Positions 19,076-26,900 of a DNA stretch of 64,000 bases are shown here, in pieces. A program made the translations under genes and the position numbers. The stretch comes from Streptomyces sp. NRRL F-5123 (GTDB lineage: Bacteria; Actinomycetota; Actinomycetes; Streptomycetales; Streptomycetaceae): the NCBI RefSeq assembly GCF_000721495.1, contig NZ_JOHY01000018.1, forward strand, positions 47,331 through 111,330. The letters run 5' to 3'. Numbering within the stretch: the stretch's first letter is position 1; every line of letters starts with the position of its first letter. The notes under the pieces are model-generated. The model was not told the origin of the DNA and searched no databases. It saw only the letters and a list, made by a program, of their open reading frames with translations.

Positions 19076-19984
19076 ATGTCGTCCGCCCAGCAGCAGCACC
19101 CGATCCCCGAGAGCGGACCCGTTGCCGTCCGGACCGGACCGACCGGCGGCACCCCGCGCTGGGCGGCGTCCGCATGGGCGCGGCTGCCGGTGCTGTTCGT
19201 CCTGATGCTGGCCGTGGGCGCGATCACCAACTGGATCAACGGTGTCGCCGACGGCACCCCGCTGACCGCTCTGGTCGCGGGGGTGGTCACCGGCGGGCTC
19301 GCCCTTGCCGCGTACGTCAGGCTGGTGCGCTACCTGGAGGGCCGTAGGGCGGAGGAGTTGGCGCCCGAACGGGCCCGGCGGGATCTGGGCCGGGGCATCG
19401 GGGCCGGCGTGGCACTGTTCGCCGTCACGATCGCGCTGGTCGCGATGACCGGCAGCTACCAGGTGCACGGCTGGGGCACCTTCGGGGGCGCGCTGACCAC
19501 GCTGGGGCTCATGAGCTGCGCGGCGGTCACCGAGGAACTGGCCTTCCGCGGCGCGCTGTTCCGGGTGCTGGAGGAGAAGTCGGGGACGTGGGGGGCCCTG
19601 GTCGTCTCCGGGCTCCTGTTCGGCGGTCTGCATCTGCTCAACAAGGACGCGACCGTCTGGGGCGCGCTGGCCATCGCCGTCGAGGCCGGGCTGATGCTCG
19701 GCGCGCTCTACGCCGCCACCCGCTCGCTGTGGCCGGTGATCGGCGTGCACCTGGGATGGAACATGGCCGAGGAGGGCATCTTCGGTACCGACGTGTCCGG
19801 CTCCGGGAGCCACACCGGTGGTCTGCTGCACGCCTCCACCAGCGGTCCGCAGGCACTGAGCGGCGGCAGCTTCGGCCCCGAGGCCAGCATCTTCGCCATC
19901 ATGGTCTGCGCCGTGCCGACCGTGCTGTTCCTGGTGCTCGCCAAGCGCCGCAACCGGCTCCGCACCCGCGCCGACGTCGCGTGA
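19076..19984 (+). CDS. CPBP-family (CAAX/Abi) intramembrane metalloprotease
   Basis: The protein has 302 residues and about eight membrane helices. The family motifs are complete: EE153-154xxxR158 in VTEELAFRGAL, FxxxH186 in LFGGLHLL and H225xxxN229 in GVHLGWNM. These ligate the catalytic metal in the membrane. ATG 19076 is preceded by CGAGGAG (19063-19069). Members of the family cleave membrane proteins or peptides, confer self-protection against bacteriocins or act in signalling. Nothing nearby identifies the substrate. It is transcribed away from the two-component pair and may belong to the same response. Confidence 0.88.
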   Translation: MSSAQQQHPIPESGPVAVRTGPTGGTPRWAASAWARLPVLFVLMLAVGAITNWINGVADGTPLTALVAGVVTGGLALAAYVRLVRYLEGRRAEELAPERARRDLGRGIGAGVALFAVTIALVAMTGSYQVHGWGTFGGALTTLGLMSCAAVTEELAFRGALFRVLEEKSGTWGALVVSGLLFGGLHLLNKDATVWGALAIAVEAGLMLGALYAATRSLWPVIGVHLGWNMAEEGIFGTDVSGSGSHTGGLLHASTSGPQALSGGSFGPEASIFAIMVCAVPTVLFLVLAKRRNRLRTRADVA

Positions 19985-20082
19985 GGGCCGTGGCGTACAC
20001 GATTCACCCGGAGCTGACGGGCGCGCAGGAGGTCGTGGTGCGAAGCACCGGAGCGGGGCCCGAGCGCTGCCACCGGAGCCCG

Positions 20083-21012
20083 TCAGCAACCGGGGCCCGA
20101 CGCGGTCGCGATCTGCCCCTGGGCGAGCCGGGCGGCGCGGCGGATCTCCGCCAGCACGGCGGCGACTGCCGGGACGGCCACCATGTCGGGCCACAGCAGC
20201 GCGTACGTCCGGCGCAACGGCCAGTCCAGCAGCGGACGGTAGACCAGGCCGTCGCAGAGATGGCTGCGCAGCGCCATCTCGTTCATCAGGCTGATGCCGA
20301 GACCGGCGCCCACCAGCGCCAGGACGGTGTGGGAGTCGTCGACGGTGGCACTGATACGCGGCTCGAAACCCAGGTTCGTGCAGGCCGCCTCGAAGCGGTC
20401 CCGGAATCTCTCCATCACCCAGTCGTGACCGGCGAGTTCGGCCAGTCCGATCTCGGAGCGGTCGGCGAAGGGGTGGTCCTCGCGCATGACCACGCAGCGG
20501 CGGTCGGTCATCAGCGGTACCCGCATCATCACCTCCTCGCCCTCGGGTACGTCCTCGTTGGCCCAGTTGCAGAGCAGACCGAGGTCGGCCGCGCCGGACC
20601 GGATCAGCTCGCGCGCCTGGACCGGCTCGGCCTGGGTGACGGTGATGTGCACGTCGGGGTGGTGGTCCCGCAGCCGTCCGACGGTTGCGGGCAGCAGGGA
20701 CACGCAGCCGCTCTGGAAGGACACCATGCGTACCAGGCCGCCGCCCCGCGCGACCTGCGAGGCGATGTCCTGGTCGGCGGCCCGGAGCGCCGAGAAGATC
20801 GTCTCGGCGTGCCGCGCCAGGGCCTGCCCGGTCTGCGTCAGCCGCACGCCGCGGCCGGCCCGGGTGACCAGCGGGGCGCCCACCGTCTGCTGCAGCCGCC
20901 GCATCTGGTAGCTCACCGCCGGCTGGGTGTAGCCGAGCGACGCGGCGGCGGCCGTGTACGACCCGGTGCGGGCGATCTCCGCCAGCACCACCAGTTGGCG
21001 TATGTCCAACAC
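20083..21012 (-). CDS. LysR-family transcriptional regulator
   Basis: The protein has 309 residues. The N-terminal winged helix-turn-helix (about 2-60) contains GSYTAAAASLGYTQPAVSYQMRRLQ. A linker helix and a periplasmic-binding-protein-like effector domain follow (about 90-300). GTG 21012 is taken as the start; TTG 21009 is nearly equivalent. It is divergent from the amino-acid ABC importer operon with a 123-base shared region, the usual layout in which a LysR regulator controls its neighbour and itself. The co-inducer is probably the imported solute or a metabolite of it. Confidence 0.92.
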   Translation of the reverse strand: MLDIRQLVVLAEIARTGSYTAAAASLGYTQPAVSYQMRRLQQTVGAPLVTRAGRGVRLTQTGQALARHAETIFSALRAADQDIASQVARGGGLVRMVSFQSGCVSLLPATVGRLRDHHPDVHITVTQAEPVQARELIRSGAADLGLLCNWANEDVPEGEEVMMRVPLMTDRRCVVMREDHPFADRSEIGLAELAGHDWVMERFRDRFEAACTNLGFEPRISATVDDSHTVLALVGAGLGISLMNEMALRSHLCDGLVYRPLLDWPLRRTYALLWPDMVAVPAVAAVLAEIRRAARLAQGQIATASGPGC

Positions 21013-21135
21013 CCGCGCATCATAAGGGATTTCGATGTTTCGACGAAAAGACCCTCATTGGACGCGGCAAGCCTCGTTCGGTGGAATAGCCGCATGGCCA
21101 CGGACCGTCCCGAAGCCCTCTCCGCAGGAGTTCCC
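21013..21135. promoter_or_regulatory. LysR/ABC-importer divergent promoter region
   Basis: This region is AT-rich for the genome. It contains the dyad TTTCG-A-CGAAA (21038-21048), set inside a wider AAGGG/CCCTC pair (about 21024-21028 and 21051-21055). LysR proteins usually bind interrupted dyads in such regions. Confidence 0.5.
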
Positions 21136-21927
21136 GTGAGCACGTCCATGAACTCGAGTACCGACTCCCCCACCCTGTCCGGCCCGTCCCGGCCGCCGCT
21201 GGTGCGGATCGCGGGTGTGAGCAAGTCCTTCGGCGACAACCAGGTCCTGCGCGACGTGAGCCTGGACGTAGCCGCCGGCGAAGTGGTCGTCGTCATCGGT
21301 CCGTCCGGCTCCGGTAAGTCCACCCTGTGCCGGTGCGTCAACCGGCTGGAGACGGTCGACTCGGGAACGATCACGATCGACGGCGTCCCGCTGCCCGCCG
21401 AGGGCCGTGCGCTGGCCCAGCTCCGCGCCGACGCCGGCATGGTCTTCCAGTCCTTCAACCTCTTCGCACACCTGACCGTCCTGAGCAATGTGACCCTCGG
21501 CCCGGTCAAGGTCCGCGGACTGTCCCGTGCGCAGGCCGCGAAGCGCGGCCGCGAACTCCTGGACCGGGTCGGGCTCTCCGACAAGGCGGACGCGTATCCG
21601 GCCGAACTGTCCGGCGGCCAGCAGCAGCGCGTCGCGATCGCGCGGGCGCTGGCCATGGACCCCAAGGTGCTGCTGTGCGACGAGCCCACGTCCGCGCTCG
21701 ACCCGGAGATGATCCAGGAAGTGCTGGACGTCCTGGCCGAGTTGGCGGCCGCGGGGATGACGATGCTGGTCGTCACCCACGAGATGGGCTTCGCCCGGAA
21801 GGCCGCCGACCGCGTGGTGTTCATGGATGCCGGCCGCATCCTGGAGACCTCCGCACCGGCCGAGTTCTTCGCCGCTCCGCGGACGGACCGGGCCGCCGAC
21901 TTCCTCTCCAAGATCCTGCGGCACTGA
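21136..21927 (+). CDS. polar amino-acid ABC transporter, ATP-binding protein (GlnQ type)
   Basis: The protein has 263 residues. GTG 21136 is preferred because GCAGGAG (21124-21130) lies five bases upstream; ATG 21094 is in frame but has no good binding site. The motifs are Walker A GPSGSGKS (55-62), Q-loop MVFQSFNLFAHLT, signature LSGGQQQRVAIARALA, Walker B VLLCDEPTSALDPE and switch VVTHEMGFA. The MVFQ-FNLFxHLT and EMGFA strings are characteristic of GlnQ/HisP-type importers. It is the first gene of an operon with a lipoprotein and two permeases. Confidence 0.93.
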   Translation: MSTSMNSSTDSPTLSGPSRPPLVRIAGVSKSFGDNQVLRDVSLDVAAGEVVVVIGPSGSGKSTLCRCVNRLETVDSGTITIDGVPLPAEGRALAQLRADAGMVFQSFNLFAHLTVLSNVTLGPVKVRGLSRAQAAKRGRELLDRVGLSDKADAYPAELSGGQQQRVAIARALAMDPKVLLCDEPTSALDPEMIQEVLDVLAELAAAGMTMLVVTHEMGFARKAADRVVFMDAGRILETSAPAEFFAAPRTDRAADFLSKILRH

Positions 21928-22049
21928 CCCCCGGAATCCCGGACCACGCCAACGGAGCACCATCCGCTTCCCGTTCGCCACCGCGGGGCACCCGGCCGCT
22001 TCCCCGGCGCCCTCCTTCCGTCCCCGTCCCGCACAAGCCAGGAGTAACC

Positions 22050-23015
22050 ATGTCCCGCTCCCGGACCGGCCGCAGCCCGGTCATCCGCACCGCCGCAGTC
22101 GTCGGCCTCGCCGCCGCCACGGCGCTCGCCCTGACCGGTTGCTCCAGCGACTCGTCGGGCTCCACGGTGCCCGGCGCCCCCGCCGCCCACTCTTCCGCGG
22201 CCGCCGCGGGCTCCGCGACCATCGACCAACTCGTGGCAGCCGAGGCGCCGGCGGCGGCGGCGCTGATGCCGAGCGGCTCGACCGCCGCGAAGATCAAGGC
22301 CAAGGGCTCCCTCACGGTCGGCGGAACCCAGACCGCCGCTCTGTTCTCCCTGCTGAACCCGACCACCGGCAAGGTCGACGGCTTCGACGCGGCCATGTCC
22401 CGGCTGCTGGCGAAGTACATCATCGGCAAGGACTCGACGAAGCTGACCAACGTCACCGCCAAGACCCGGGAGGCGCTGCTCAGGAACCACTCGGTGGACG
22501 CGGTCTTCGCCACGTACACCATCACGCCGGAGCGCGCGAAGGTCGTCGCCTTCGCCGGGCCGTACTACCAGGACGGCCTCGCGATCGAGGTGAAGAAGAC
22601 GTCCACCGGGATCAGCTCGCTCAAGGACCTCGCGGGCAAGACGGTGGTCACCGAGTCCGGGTCCACGGCGGCCACGGCCGTCCAGCAGGCCGCTCCCTCG
22701 GCGAAGGTGCAGTTGTTCGACACCAACATCGAGTGCCTGCAGGCCCTCCAGCAGGGCCGGGCCGACGCCTACGTCCTCGACCAGGGCATCCTCGCGGGCA
22801 ACGCCTCCTCCAACCCGGACGTCAAGGTCCTGGCGGGAACGTTCAGCGCCGAGCCGTACGGCATCGGACTGCCGCTGGACGACCCGGACTTCAAGGCGTT
22901 CGTCAACGGGTGGCTGAAGCAGATCGAGTCCGACGGCACATGGGCGAAGGTGTGGCAGGCCACCGTCGGCACCCAGGTGCCCGGCCCGGTTCCGGCCCCG
23001 CCGGCCGTCAGCTGA
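22050..23015 (+). CDS. polar amino-acid ABC transporter, substrate-binding lipoprotein
   Basis: The protein has 321 residues. ATG 22050 follows AGGAG (22040-22044). The lipoprotein signal ends in lipobox L-T-G-C31, so it should be anchored to the outer face of the membrane. Family 3 binding-protein features are present (GSLTVGGTQTAALFSLLNP, VDGFDAAMSRLLAKY, AVFATYTITPERAKVVAFAGPYYQDG, GKTVVTESGSTAATAV). They indicate a glutamate/glutamine/aspartate-type ligand. The exact amino acid cannot be read from sequence. Confidence 0.92.
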   Translation: MSRSRTGRSPVIRTAAVVGLAAATALALTGCSSDSSGSTVPGAPAAHSSAAAAGSATIDQLVAAEAPAAAALMPSGSTAAKIKAKGSLTVGGTQTAALFSLLNPTTGKVDGFDAAMSRLLAKYIIGKDSTKLTNVTAKTREALLRNHSVDAVFATYTITPERAKVVAFAGPYYQDGLAIEVKKTSTGISSLKDLAGKTVVTESGSTAATAVQQAAPSAKVQLFDTNIECLQALQQGRADAYVLDQGILAGNASSNPDVKVLAGTFSAEPYGIGLPLDDPDFKAFVNGWLKQIESDGTWAKVWQATVGTQVPGPVPAPPAVS

Positions 23016-23019
23016 ACCG

Positions 23020-23667
23020 ATGGACGTCGTCACCTCCCACCTCGGCGTGTTCGGCAACGGGCTGCTGGTCTCGGTGGAGCTGAGCGGAAGCACCTTCGTC
23101 CTCGCCGGACTGCTCGGCCTGCTGCTGGCCTGCTGCCGGATCAGCCCGGTCGTCCCGCTGCGCGTGTTCGGCCGGCTCTACGTCGCCGCGCTGCGCAGCG
23201 TGCCGCTGCTGGTCCTGCTGACCCTGTTCGTGTTCGGGCTGCCCGAGATCGGCCTGGTCTACTCGCTGTTCTGGACCGCGGTGACCGCCATGGGCCTGTA
23301 CTGGGCTGCCTTCTTCTGCGAGGTGATCAGGTCGGGCGTCCGGGCCGTACCGCGGGGCCAGATCGAGGCCGGCCGCGCGCTCGGCCTGACCTTCGGGCAG
23401 ATCCTGCGGCTGGTGGTGCTGCCGCAGGCGCTCCGGACGGTGATCCAGCCGCTCGCGTCGCTGCTGATCGCGGTCACCCTCAACTCCTCGCTCGCGGCGG
23501 CCGTCGGCGTCACGCAGGAGCTGACCGGGCAGACCGAACTGCTGGACCAGCAGTACGCCCAGCCGCTGGTCACCTTCGGCGCGGCGGCGCTGTGCTACGT
23601 CGCGCTGACCCTGGTCATCGGCCAGTTCGCGGGCTGGCTGGAACGCAGGCTGGCGGTGCTGCGGTGA
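23020..23667 (+). CDS. amino-acid ABC transporter permease (HisM/GlnP type), first
   Basis: The protein has 215 residues, the usual size of the family, with about five membrane helices. The EAA loop that docks the ATPase is AVPRGQIEAGRALGLTFGQILRLVVLPQALR. The start lies four bases after the lipoprotein stop and the end overlaps the next permease by four bases (GTGA). All four genes are therefore one coupled operon. It pairs with the second permease. Confidence 0.92.
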   Translation: MDVVTSHLGVFGNGLLVSVELSGSTFVLAGLLGLLLACCRISPVVPLRVFGRLYVAALRSVPLLVLLTLFVFGLPEIGLVYSLFWTAVTAMGLYWAAFFCEVIRSGVRAVPRGQIEAGRALGLTFGQILRLVVLPQALRTVIQPLASLLIAVTLNSSLAAAVGVTQELTGQTELLDQQYAQPLVTFGAAALCYVALTLVIGQFAGWLERRLAVLR

Positions 23668-24629
23668 CGGCGAACGGCACCACCCGCGCCCCCGTGCCGG
23701 AGGTCCCGGACGTGACCGGCGGGAACGACACCGCCGGCGGGGCACCCGCGCCGCCGGGAGCGACCGCGCGGGCCGGCGGCTTCTGGGCCCGGCTGGCCGC
23801 CCGCACCGAGGACGAAGGCTCCCTGTTCGACCCGCCGGGGCCCCGGGGCCGGGTCCGGATCAGGGTCGCCACCGCGGTGTCGCTGCTGGTCCTGGCGCTG
23901 CTGGTGGCGGCGGCCGTGCGCCGGTTCGCCGACCACGGCCAGCTGGACGCCGCCAAGTGGCGGCTCTTCGTCCAGGCCCCTGTCCTGCGCTACCTCCTCA
24001 CCGGCCTGTGGGCGACCGTGCGCGTCACCCTCGTCAGCGCCGCGCTGGCGCTGCCGCTCGGAGCCCTCCTGGCGCTCGCGCGGCTGTCCCGCACCCGCTT
24101 CCTGCGGTGGCCGGCCGCGGTGTACGTCGAGGTGATGCGGTCCGTACCGCTGCTGCTGCTGGTCTACGCCTTTCTGCTCGGCCTGCCGAGCACGGGGGTC
24201 CGGATGGCGCTCTTCTGGCAGCTGGTCTGGCCGATCGTGCTGACCAACGCGGCAGTGCTCGCCGAGATCTTCCGGGCCGGGGTGCGCGCGCTGCCCCGCG
24301 GCCAGACGGAGGCGGCGTACGCCCTCGGGCTGCGCTACTGGCCGGCCATGCGCACGGTCGTGCTGCCCCAGGCGATCCGCCAGACCGCCCCGTCCCTGGT
24401 CGGCCAGCTGGTGCGGCTGCTCAAGGACAGCACGCTCGGATACGTCGTGAGCTTCCTCGAACTGCTCAACTCCGCGAAGGTGCTGGGCGAGTACAACCAC
24501 ACCGTCATCCAGGGCTACCTGGTCGTCGGGCTGGTCTACGTCCTGCTCAACAACACCCTGGCCGGAGCCGCCGGGCTCCTCGAACGGCGACTCGGCCGCC
24601 CGGCGCGGCGCCGCTCCGCGCCGCGCTGA
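23664..24629 (+). CDS. amino-acid ABC transporter permease (HisQ/GltK type), second
   Basis: The protein has 321 residues. GTG 23664 overlaps the previous stop as GTGA. About 65 hydrophilic residues precede the first helix (ATAVSLLVLALLVAAAVRRF). The permease domain follows, with EAA loop ALPRGQTEAAYALGLRYWPAMRTVVLPQAIR. The N-terminal extension is longer than the approximately 220 residues usual in the family but is common in actinobacterial GluD-like subunits. It is the last gene of the importer operon. Confidence 0.92.
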   Translation: MTANGTTRAPVPEVPDVTGGNDTAGGAPAPPGATARAGGFWARLAARTEDEGSLFDPPGPRGRVRIRVATAVSLLVLALLVAAAVRRFADHGQLDAAKWRLFVQAPVLRYLLTGLWATVRVTLVSAALALPLGALLALARLSRTRFLRWPAAVYVEVMRSVPLLLLVYAFLLGLPSTGVRMALFWQLVWPIVLTNAAVLAEIFRAGVRALPRGQTEAAYALGLRYWPAMRTVVLPQAIRQTAPSLVGQLVRLLKDSTLGYVVSFLELLNSAKVLGEYNHTVIQGYLVVGLVYVLLNNTLAGAAGLLERRLGRPARRRSAPR

Positions 24630-24763
24630 GCCGACCGCCCCGGTCGCGTGGAACCTAACGCCCCGGCTCACGTCGGGCCGACCGGCCGGCACACCGTCGC
24701 CCGGCCGCCACAGCCGCGGCCCGGCGGGACCGCCCTCACTTCTTCCCCCGTGGAGGTGAGGCG

Positions 24764-24808
24764 CCCGCCGGGCCGCTCTCCCCCGCCAGGCCGGTCCGGC
24801 CGGGCGGG
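24764..24808 (+). terminator. imperfect hairpin after the importer operon
   Basis: CCCGCCGGGCCG (24764-24775) pairs with CGGCCGGGCGGG (24797-24808) with one mismatch. It lies between the last permease and the amidotransferase start and may end the importer transcript. Confidence 0.4.
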
Positions 24809-24836
24809 TCCTCCGCAACAGAAACGAGTTGTCCGC

Positions 24837-25589
24837 ATGTGTCGCCTCCTGGGTGTCGTCGCCCGTGAGTCCCTTCCCCTGGGTGAGTTGCTCGCCGGGG
24901 AGCTCGGTCCCTTCCTCGCCATGGCGTGCGAGCACGCCGACGGATGGGGTGTCGCGTCCGTCACGCCGGAGCGCACCGTCGCGACCGTCAAGGAGCCGGT
25001 GCGCGCCGACGAGAGCCCCGGCTTCCAGCAGGTGGTGCGTGAACTGACCACCGACAGCGCCCTGGTGCACATCCGCATGGCGAGCCCGCGGCTACCGGTC
25101 GTGCCGGGGAACACCCACCCCTTCGGTGACCAGCGTGCCGCCTTCGCCCACAACGGCGACTTCACCCCGGTCGACTGCCTCGACGCCGTGATCGGCGAGG
25201 AGGCGCTAGCCACCGCCGAGGGGGACACCGACAGCGAGCGCTTCTCCCTCGGTGTCCGGCTGCGCATGGAGTCCGGCATGGAGCCGCACAAGGCGATCAT
25301 GTCCACCGCGGCCGACATACGGTCGCTGGCGACGAGTTCCGCCAGCCTCAACTGCATGCTGCTCACCCCGGACGCGCTCTACGCCTACACCGCGCACGAC
25401 CCGCACTCCGACGTCATCCGCCGCCGCGGCCCCGGCTTCTTCGCGCTCAACTACCGCATCGGCACCGACGCGGTGGTGGTCGCCTCCACCGGGTGGCCCC
25501 AGGACCCGGAGGCATGGACGGCCCTTCCCGAGGGCCACGTCCTGGAAGTCCGCCGCGACAGCCTGAGCGCGGTGGTGCACAACGGCTGA
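24837..25589 (+). CDS. class II glutamine amidotransferase (YafJ-like Ntn hydrolase)
   Basis: The protein has 250 residues. ATG 24837 is fixed by the catalytic N-terminal Cys2 (MCRLLGVV). The class II signature residues are present: HIRMASP (substrate Arg), NTHPF, FAHNGDF (oxyanion Asn-Gly and substrate Asp) and GDTDSERF. The protein is only the amidotransferase domain, with no synthase partner, as in the YafJ/GAT-like group. It should hydrolyse glutamine or a gamma-glutamyl compound in the cytoplasm. Lying just beyond a polar amino-acid importer, it may act on the imported compound. EgtC of ergothioneine synthesis is a relative, but no other egt gene is nearby. Confidence 0.85.
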   Translation: MCRLLGVVARESLPLGELLAGELGPFLAMACEHADGWGVASVTPERTVATVKEPVRADESPGFQQVVRELTTDSALVHIRMASPRLPVVPGNTHPFGDQRAAFAHNGDFTPVDCLDAVIGEEALATAEGDTDSERFSLGVRLRMESGMEPHKAIMSTAADIRSLATSSASLNCMLLTPDALYAYTAHDPHSDVIRRRGPGFFALNYRIGTDAVVVASTGWPQDPEAWTALPEGHVLEVRRDSLSAVVHNG

Positions 25590-25700
25590 GAACGGCCGTT
25601 GCCACCGGAAGGCCCCGTCCCGTCGCCGTCGAGGAGTCAGTGGCGTCCGGATTCCCGGACTCCGTTCCGCCGGGAGATCACCGCGAGCCGCAGGAGCCCT

Positions 25701-26396
25701 ATGCCGCACATACCGCACGTACCGCACGTCGCCGTGTTCGAGCACCACAGCCTCATGCGCCGGGGCCTGGAGAGCCTGCTGTCGAGCAGTCCCCTGTGCC
25801 ATCTCGCCGCGCTCCTCGCGGAGCCCGGCGGGCCGGGCTCCGCGGACCTGCGCGTCGACGCCGTCGTCTACGGGCCGCCGGATAACCAGGTGCGGGGCCT
25901 GGCACAGGGCGTCCGCCGCCTTGCCGCCCACGGCCGGGTGCTGGTCGTCTCGGACTTCGGCGGCAGCGAGTCGGTGACGGACGTCCTGCGGGCGGGCGCG
26001 TACGGCTGCGTCAGCAGGCAGGCGGACGACGAGGAACTGCTGCGCGCCGTCGTGACGGTGGCGCGCGCGGGCGTCCACGTCGACGCCCGTCTCGCCCCGC
26101 GGCTGCACACCGAGTTGCGGCAGTCGCCGGCCGCGCCCGTGTCGGCGCTGGCCCGCCGCGAGTCGGAGACCCTGCGCTGGATCGCAGCGGGGCTGACGCA
26201 CGGCCAGGTCGCCCGCCGGATGAATCTGACCGAGGCCACGGTCAGCACGTACGTCAAACGGATCCGGAGCAAACTCAACGTGGGGAACAAGGCGGATCTG
26301 ACCCGCAAGGCGATCGAATTAGGACTGCTCCAGGAGGAGCGGCCGAAATCGAATGCCGGGGCAACTCCACGATTTACGGAGAACGGAAACGATTGA
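25701..26396 (+). CDS. LuxR-family regulator with degenerate receiver domain
   Basis: The protein has 231 residues. ATG 25701 follows CAGGAG (25691-25696). The N-terminal half has a receiver-like layout (HVAVFEHHSLMRRGLESLLSS, VLVVSDFGGSESVTDVLRAGAYGCVSRQ). However, the acidic pair is reduced to one Glu followed by His-His, and the phospho-acceptor position reads AVVYGPPD with no Asp at the strand end. It is therefore unlikely to be phosphorylated in the usual way. The C-terminal LuxR helix-turn-helix (LARRESETLRWIAAGLTHGQ, then VSTYVKRIRSKLNV) is intact. No kinase is adjacent, so it is an orphan atypical regulator. Confidence 0.85.
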   Translation: MPHIPHVPHVAVFEHHSLMRRGLESLLSSSPLCHLAALLAEPGGPGSADLRVDAVVYGPPDNQVRGLAQGVRRLAAHGRVLVVSDFGGSESVTDVLRAGAYGCVSRQADDEELLRAVVTVARAGVHVDARLAPRLHTELRQSPAAPVSALARRESETLRWIAAGLTHGQVARRMNLTEATVSTYVKRIRSKLNVGNKADLTRKAIELGLLQEERPKSNAGATPRFTENGND

Positions 26397-26419
26397 ATTC
26401 CTCCGGGGGTTCAAGTAAT

Positions 26420-26803
26420 GTGGCCGTCGTGAAACTAAACCGCCCTTTCAGGGTTCAAGGATTAGCAAAGAAGATTGCCGTTACGGCGGTGGCCGCCGCC
26501 GGCCTGGCCCTTACGCTGCCGGCGACCCCCGCGGCCGCTGCCAACTGGGTCGACTGCCGGGGAATCGACGAGTACGTGCGCGTGGAAGTGGACTACTTGC
26601 CTCCGGCCTGCTTCGCCAACGCCGGCGCGATTGACGTCAACCTCTATGGCGCGGAACTCCTCCACACGGGCAACAACAAGGTGACGTTTTTCTACACCAT
26701 CGAGCAGACCGGATGGCAGAATGCCCTCACCATGGAGAAATGGACGAACCAGGGAATGTCTTTCGGTCTCACCGCCCACGTGACCTCGATTGTGGTCTGG
26801 TGA
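26420..26803 (+). CDS. small secreted beta/gamma-crystallin-like protein
   Basis: The protein has 127 residues. GTG 26420 with GGGGGT nine bases upstream is preferred; GTG 26429 is possible. The signal peptide (LAKKIAVTAVAAAGLALTLP, cleavage after AAA) leaves a mature protein of about 85 residues. It has one pair of Cys residues and the pattern DEYVRVEVDYLPPACFANAG, VNLYGAELLHTGNNKVTFFY. This pattern matches the Streptomyces beta/gamma-crystallin group, which includes killer-toxin-like and metalloproteinase-inhibitor proteins. The local DNA is less GC-rich than its neighbours. It may be an extracellular inhibitor or toxin; the function is not established. Confidence 0.75.
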   Translation: MAVVKLNRPFRVQGLAKKIAVTAVAAAGLALTLPATPAAAANWVDCRGIDEYVRVEVDYLPPACFANAGAIDVNLYGAELLHTGNNKVTFFYTIEQTGWQNALTMEKWTNQGMSFGLTAHVTSIVVW

Positions 26804-26835
26804 CGTCTTCGACGTAGACCGCCCTCCGGTATGTG

Positions 26836-26875
26836 CGCCGAGTCCCCCGCCGTCAGGTCGGCGGGGGACTCGGCG
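26836..26875. terminator. bidirectional hairpin terminator
   Basis: Perfect 17-base arms CGCCGAGTCCCCCGCCG (26836-26852) and CGGCGGGGGACTCGGCG (26859-26875) surround the loop TCAGGT. It lies between two convergent genes and should stop both transcripts, including the long T7SS transcript. Confidence 0.88.
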
Positions 26876-26900
26876 TCGTCGGTGCACCCGCCCCGCCGCC

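Noticed and set aside
24837..25589. Amidotransferase considered as EgtC of ergothioneine synthesis
   Set aside because: Its start reads MCRLLGVV rather than the EgtC-type MCRHLAY I would expect, and no egtA, egtB, egtD or egtE is nearby.
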